Origin: Candidatus Methanophagales archaeon
Lineage (GTDB): Archaea > Halobacteriota > Syntropharchaeia > Alkanophagales > Methanospirareceae
Direction of reading: 5' to 3'
Assembly: GCA_030617585.1 (NCBI GenBank)
Contig: JAUWVD010000039.1
Span: forward strand, 1 to 8,619
DNA: 8,619 nt
The notes beneath the pieces are model-generated. The model saw only the letters and a program-made list of their open reading frames with translations, was not told where the DNA came from and did no database searches. Shown here in pieces: positions 5,523-8,619 of this stretch (position 1 is the stretch's first letter; each line of letters opens with the position of its first letter). Both the position numbers and the translations under genes were made by a program.

Positions 5523-6914
5523 TCACACAAAAGCGGTGAGCTTCAATTTAAGCGTGTCTTCGGTGATGATATTCTCCACGCAATGTAATTTGGTATCAGG
5601 GCGATCGCAATAAAAGACTACAGCTCTATCAAGCACAGACAGGTCAAACCGATTAGATACCATATGGCGCAGCTCGGTGCCCAAGACACCCCCGGCTGGC
5701 ATTCCAAATACAGCTACATTTTCGGCTTCTCTTAATTCCATCACCCAATATGAAAATAACTCTGCCATCCGGTCAAGATGTCCCGTCATTTTCAACTGAT
5801 ATTGATACTCTAACAAATCCGTTCCGATAATAGCCATGACCGGGGGTTCTAACTTGGAAACGAAATCAGTGAATATAGGAAAATCTTCCTCCATTGATTT
5901 CCCTCTCAAAACTTTCACGTTCTCTCTCACATCTTCCCTCTCCTCTCTTATCTCAAAGACTGTGAGATACTTCATATAATCCTCTTCTTTCACAAAGGGC
6001 AATATCCCCCTTCTTAACCGCCGCTCATCCCAGCCACTATTAGGAATTATCACGCAGTGAACCCCTTGCTGTAGAGTGTTTATAATCATCTGAGCGAGGA
6101 TGGAAGTGTATCCCAAGATGGATAAATCATCCCCATATTCTACTATCGTGGTGCTGCCCTTGCTTAATCCACCTGTCAGAATCGTATCTATCTCCACGCA
6201 ACCCGTAGATATGTGTGTAGGCGTATTAGGCACAATCTCTACTCTTCTCGGCTTATCTATCTTCCGCATTGGGAAAGGCCCGAAATACTTAAATCTACCA
6301 CCATCTAAGGTAAACCCGTATTTGTGCTGGTCTATTCTGACACCTCTTAGTTTCTTTAGCAATATTTCCCGCCCCCTCCGCTCATGTAAGGCTACGCGAC
6401 TCATCTCTATTATCCCATCAACCAAATAATCGAGGACCTCGGTCTCAGTTGTTTCTGATATAAGTATCAAATTCATCTTGTAGTCCGTTGCATAACTCCT
6501 TACCAGGTCGGTTAACACCTTTTCCAGCTCTTCCTTATTCTCACCTTTACCCCCCGACATTATCGCTTCCCAGCTATCCATAACGAGAAGAGCGGGCTTT
6601 TCTTCCTCGCCCAATTTCGTGTGTAGAAGGTCGGAGAAAGAGCGCGGCCTTAGAAACGCTTTTGATGAGAAATACAACTGTGTTGCATCTATAACATGGA
6701 ACCCGGTACGCCCTTCCAACCATGGAAATTGTTTGTAAAGTGCTGGGACTGAAACCCGCGAAGAAAGATAGACGGCATTCTCGCCACCGAACTCGTTGAG
6801 CATCTCAAATGCAAGCATTGTCTTCCCCGTTCCCGGCTCACCCTTTATCAGCAGCGAATATCCAATACCCGCTGACAGTGCCTTCCTCAATTCAGGTGGT
6901 ATTTTGCTATCCAT
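5523..6914 (-). CDS. GvpD/KaiC/RAD55-group RecA-like ATPase with degenerate second domain
   Basis: A 463-residue cytosolic protein. Residues 1-210 form a RecA-fold domain: Walker A GEPGTGKT (25-32), Walker B ALLVMDSWEA (108-117) and a KaiC-like KKLRGVR segment (187-193). The opening MDSKIPPELRKAL and GYSLLIKGEPGTGKT resemble the archaeal GvpD-related ATPases. A second KaiC-like domain begins at about 234 with HISTGCVEIDTILTGGLSKGS, but where its Walker A should follow there is EYGDDLSILGYT, lacking the GKT; this half probably does not hydrolyse ATP and may regulate or bind partners. The family acts as regulators or molecular switches (haloarchaeal GvpD is a repressor of gas-vesicle genes); no gas-vesicle genes are present here, so a gvpD name is not justified. 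No clear Shine-Dalgarno precedes ATG 6914. The gene is minus strand, following the NuoM-like block but separated by a hairpin, so probably its own transcript. Confidence 0.88.
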   Translation of the reverse strand: MDSKIPPELRKALSAGIGYSLLIKGEPGTGKTMLAFEMLNEFGGENAVYLSSRVSVPALYKQFPWLEGRTGFHVIDATQLYFSSKAFLRPRSFSDLLHTKLGEEEKPALLVMDSWEAIMSGGKGENKEELEKVLTDLVRSYATDYKMNLILISETTETEVLDYLVDGIIEMSRVALHERRGREILLKKLRGVRIDQHKYGFTLDGGRFKYFGPFPMRKIDKPRRVEIVPNTPTHISTGCVEIDTILTGGLSKGSTTIVEYGDDLSILGYTSILAQMIINTLQQGVHCVIIPNSGWDERRLRRGILPFVKEEDYMKYLTVFEIREEREDVRENVKVLRGKSMEEDFPIFTDFVSKLEPPVMAIIGTDLLEYQYQLKMTGHLDRMAELFSYWVMELREAENVAVFGMPAGGVLGTELRHMVSNRFDLSVLDRAVVFYCDRPDTKLHCVENIITEDTLKLKLTAFV

Positions 6915-6939
6915 GTTTCTTTAGAAAGGATTTATTAAT

Positions 6940-6960
6940 AAAAAAGCCTTTCGCTTTTTT
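6940..6960. terminator. Hairpin with T-run between the Cys-rich gene and the ATPase gene
   Basis: AAAAAAGC (6940-6947) and GCTTTTTT (6953-6960) are perfect inverted repeats with a five-base loop. On the minus strand the stem ends in a T-run, so it could terminate the transcript coming from the NuoM-like and Cys-rich genes. It also lies just upstream of the ATPase start and could act there instead. Confidence 0.5.
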
Positions 6961-6965
6961 TATAA
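6957..6965 (-). promoter_or_regulatory. Possible TATA box of the ATPase gene
   Basis: The minus strand reads GTTTATAAA across this region, about 45 bases before the ATG at 6914. It overlaps the arm of the hairpin, so terminator and promoter may be interleaved. The match is moderate. Confidence 0.3.
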
Positions 6966-6980
6966 ACTATATCTTCTACC

Positions 6981-7037
6981 TATTTAATTTAGGACGCAGA
7001 TTTACACGGATTTACACGGATTTAATTTTTTCTGCGT
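6981..7037. repeat. GGACGCAGAT repeat, gene-less copy with 10-base tandem units
   Basis: Positions 6981-7005 are identical to 237-261. They run into two exact copies of TTTACACGGA (7001-7010, 7011-7020) and a partial third, a 10-base period close to one helical turn. ACGCAGA (6994-7000) and TCTGCGT (7031-7037) form an outward pair of inverted arms, like those flanking the GxxExxY remnant, but no coding sequence lies between them. The copy starts three bases beyond the stop of the Cys-rich gene. It looks like the empty or collapsed form of the cassette at 248-558. Confidence 0.75.
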
Positions 7038-7040
7038 ATA

Positions 7041-7301
7041 TCAGGGTATGAAAAGCATTTCTTCCAAAACGGCTCTAAACGCGTAAAGAAATAGGTAGGC
7101 CATCACACAAAGAAGGACGAAGGCAGCACCCATGAAAAGACCAAAGTAATAACCCACACTCTCCTCCTCTATATCAGGGCAAACTTCCCTTAATAATGCC
7201 GTTGTCTCAGGATCCAAGGACCCAAAGTTGCGGAGGAGCCTCAGTGTGCATGCCGGGCATCGAATAAAGCATTTCATCGCACTGCTGAACTTACTTCCCA
7301 T
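7041..7301 (-). CDS. Small Cys-rich single-helix membrane protein
   Basis: An 86-residue protein not assigned to a family. Near the N-terminus it has Cys11, Cys15 and Cys18 (CFIRCPAC, C-x3-C-x2-C) with another Cys at 41, a possible metal or Fe-S/zinc site or a redox-active set, followed by a single membrane helix (about 52-75) and a short tail. An AAAGGAG site (minus strand, 7312-7318) sits 10 bases before the ATG at 7299-7301, supporting the start; an ATG slightly upstream in another frame stops after five codons. The gene follows the NuoM-like gene by 55 bases on the same strand and is probably cotranscribed. Its context suggests a small accessory or assembly protein of that membrane complex, which is an inference. 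Confidence 0.75.
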   Translation of the reverse strand: MGSKFSSAMKCFIRCPACTLRLLRNFGSLDPETTALLREVCPDIEEESVGYYFGLFMGAAFVLLCVMAYLFLYAFRAVLEEMLFIP

Positions 7302-7311
7302 CTTTCATTAT

Positions 7312-7318
7312 CTCCTTT
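7312..7318 (-). promoter_or_regulatory. Shine-Dalgarno for the Cys-rich membrane protein
   Basis: AAAGGAG on the minus strand, 10 bases before ATG 7299-7301. It fixes the start against a nearby out-of-frame ATG. A TTTATAATA stretch about 20 bases further upstream could be a weak internal promoter. Confidence 0.65.
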
Positions 7319-7356
7319 TGTTCTTATGTATTTATTATAAACATTTTGGTATTCGC

Positions 7357-8619
7357 TTATATTAAACCTATCACCGAGTGGAAAAGCTCCAGGATGGGTT
7401 TTGGATACAGACCTATGATGATAGATATAACTGCCAGGATAAGAAGAGGAATACTCATCGTTAATGGCGGGTCCCGAATCTTGGTATCATTTGCTAATTC
7501 GGGCTTCAAAGGGCCAAAGAAAATTCTCTTCGCAGCCCCGAAGGTATATACTGCCGTTAATATGGTTGCTAAGATACCTAGAATCGCAATTGCCTGTCCA
7601 ACGTAACTAGGATATGCACCGAAAACGCCTGTAAATAATATCCATTTTCCTGTAAATCCACTTGTGAGAGGAACGCCAGTGAGTATTGCCGCGGCTATTA
7701 TCCAGAGCGTAGCAGTTATTGGCATCTTATGTATAAGTCCACCCATCTTCTTCATATCTCGTATCCCCGTTACGTAAACTACTATACCAGCCGTTGAGAA
7801 GAGAATGGCTTTTCCCAGGATATGACTCAAGAAGTAATAGAGCCCTCCTTCAAGACTCCAGATGGTGAGTGCACCCAACCCAATGACCGAAAAAGAAATC
7901 TGACCGATAGTAGAGCAAGCACAGAGTCGTTTCACATCTGTTTGAGCCATTGCGAGTAGAGCGCCATATATTATGGTTATCAGAGCCAGGATCATGATCG
8001 GTATGCTGAACACTTTGAGATCATCATGGAGTGGTAAGATGAGAACCCGGACAATCACATAGGCGGCTATATTAGCATAAATTGTAAGCGACGCGGCTAT
8101 GCAGGTGGGCGCTTCTCCATCAACCCAGGGCATCCAGACATGAAGTGGAAATACGGCCATCTTAATAAATAACCCGATAAAGATCAGTAATGCAACCCAA
8201 ATAGCTATTGGAGTCCCTGCAAGAGCATCTAACTCCGAGATTTCAAAGCTGCCTATCTGAGAATAAACAAGTACCGATGCAAAGAGGACGAAGGTTCCAC
8301 CTACAATGCCCCATAGGAAGCACATTACGGCCACTCTAAATCGATCTATGTAACCAAAGTAGCTTATTAACAAGTAAAAAGGGATAATGAGTAATTCTAT
8401 AAAGAGATATAGTACAATGAGATTAGTAGCAAAGCAAATACCCATGAAAGCTGCGGATACAATGAGGTATAGCCCGAAATACGCGGTGTAATAGTTAATT
8501 TTCGTCTTTTCATCCTCTTCCCCATATAATATGTCTACTCTCTGTTCCATATAGCGGAGTGAGTGAAATGCAAGAGCAGTGCAGATAATATTTATTATCA
8601 ATGCAATTGGTAGACTCAA
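7357..8619 (-). CDS. NuoM-type antiporter-like membrane subunit, N-terminus off window
   Basis: The frame is open to the right edge, giving 420 residues ending at TAA 7357-7359. Compared with NuoM/FpoM-type proteins of about 490-510 residues, roughly 80 N-terminal residues are missing, so the TTG at the edge is not a start. Counting from the edge, it has TM5 Glu75 (LYLFIELLIIPFYLLI), TM7 Lys153 (LFIKMAVFPLHVWMPW), TM12 Lys270 (LSHILGKAILF) and a C-terminal GLYPKPILE segment typical of NuoM relatives. The TM8 lysine is replaced by Asn183 (YANIAAYVIVR, codon 8071-8073), and the usual LAYSS-type motif is LCACSTIGQ (232-240). Role: ion-translocating subunit of a complex I, Fpo or hydrogenase-like membrane complex. 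Family certain; the parent complex unknown because its electron-input genes are not in view. Confidence 0.92.
   Translation of the reverse strand: MSLPIALIINIICTALAFHSLRYMEQRVDILYGEEDEKTKINYYTAYFGLYLIVSAAFMGICFATNLIVLYLFIELLIIPFYLLISYFGYIDRFRVAVMCFLWGIVGGTFVLFASVLVYSQIGSFEISELDALAGTPIAIWVALLIFIGLFIKMAVFPLHVWMPWVDGEAPTCIAASLTIYANIAAYVIVRVLILPLHDDLKVFSIPIMILALITIIYGALLAMAQTDVKRLCACSTIGQISFSVIGLGALTIWSLEGGLYYFLSHILGKAILFSTAGIVVYVTGIRDMKKMGGLIHKMPITATLWIIAAAILTGVPLTSGFTGKWILFTGVFGAYPSYVGQAIAILGILATILTAVYTFGAAKRIFFGPLKPELANDTKIRDPPLTMSIPLLILAVISIIIGLYPKPILELFHSVIGLI

Noticed and set aside
6100..6429. Plus-strand 109-codon open frame
   Set aside because: Antisense to the ATPase gene, with no start signals and no recognisable domain.
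5523..6914. Naming the ATPase gvpD or radA
   Set aside because: It has the GvpD/KaiC-like fold, but no gas-vesicle genes nearby and none of the RadA-specific DNA-binding layout; a gene symbol would overstate the evidence.
6981..7037. CRISPR-like array from the TTTACACGGA units
   Set aside because: Units are 10 bases, directly adjacent and without spacers; no cas genes are in view.
7346..7606. Plus-strand 86-codon open frame near the NuoM-type gene end
   Set aside because: Antisense to conserved coding sequence for the C-terminal helices of the NuoM-type protein.

Overview
The window looks archaeal and most resembles the methanogen/ANME-type Euryarchaeota (Halobacteriota). TATA-like boxes of the TTTATATA type lie about 40-120 bases before start codons, the gene between the two antiporter blocks is a GvpD/KaiC/RAD55-type ATPase, and Shine-Dalgarno sites are GGAG/GGAGGTG. 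By eye the G+C content is moderate, a little above 40%. The lineage is an inference; there is no rRNA or other marker gene here.

Layout, left to right. (1) The 3' end of a small plus-strand gene resembling the GYD/DUF3303-type small-domain proteins, followed by a stem-and-T-run terminator. (2) A broken minus-strand GxxExxY-family gene (270-550), with its middle deleted, sitting between inverted GGACGCAGAT-type repeats. (3) A tight minus-strand operon (4074 down to 605) encoding two MrpD/NuoM/N-type antiporter-like membrane subunits and a 140-residue membrane protein, with a TATA box near 4190 and a possible 25-codon leader ORF. (4) A 372-base divergent intergenic region with a pyrimidine-rich tract, a small hairpin, three exact CCTAAAA repeats and a plus-strand promoter. 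(5) A plus-strand gene (4447-5436) for an unrecognised membrane protein made of two tandem copies of a four-helix module. (6) A convergent minus-strand ATPase gene (5523-6914) of the GvpD/KaiC/RAD55 group with an intact first P-loop and a degenerate second domain. (7) A second copy of the GGACGCAGAT repeat without a gene, beside a hairpin. (8) A small Cys-rich single-helix membrane protein (7041-7301) downstream of a third antiporter-like subunit of NuoM type (7357 to the window edge).

The three antiporter-like subunits suggest that this locus and its right flank encode the proton- or sodium-translocating arm of a complex I, Fpo, Mrp or membrane-hydrogenase-like machine. No electron-input subunit (NuoB/C/D/I or hydrogenase type) lies in the window. 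Two of the three antiporter-like subunits lack the usual TM8 lysine: it is Lys in one, Glu in the second and Asn in the third. The strongest candidates for something undescribed are the duplicated four-helix membrane protein, the unusual set of proton-channel residues together with the small accessory membrane proteins, and the GGACGCAGAT repeat family, seen both with and without its GxxExxY gene.
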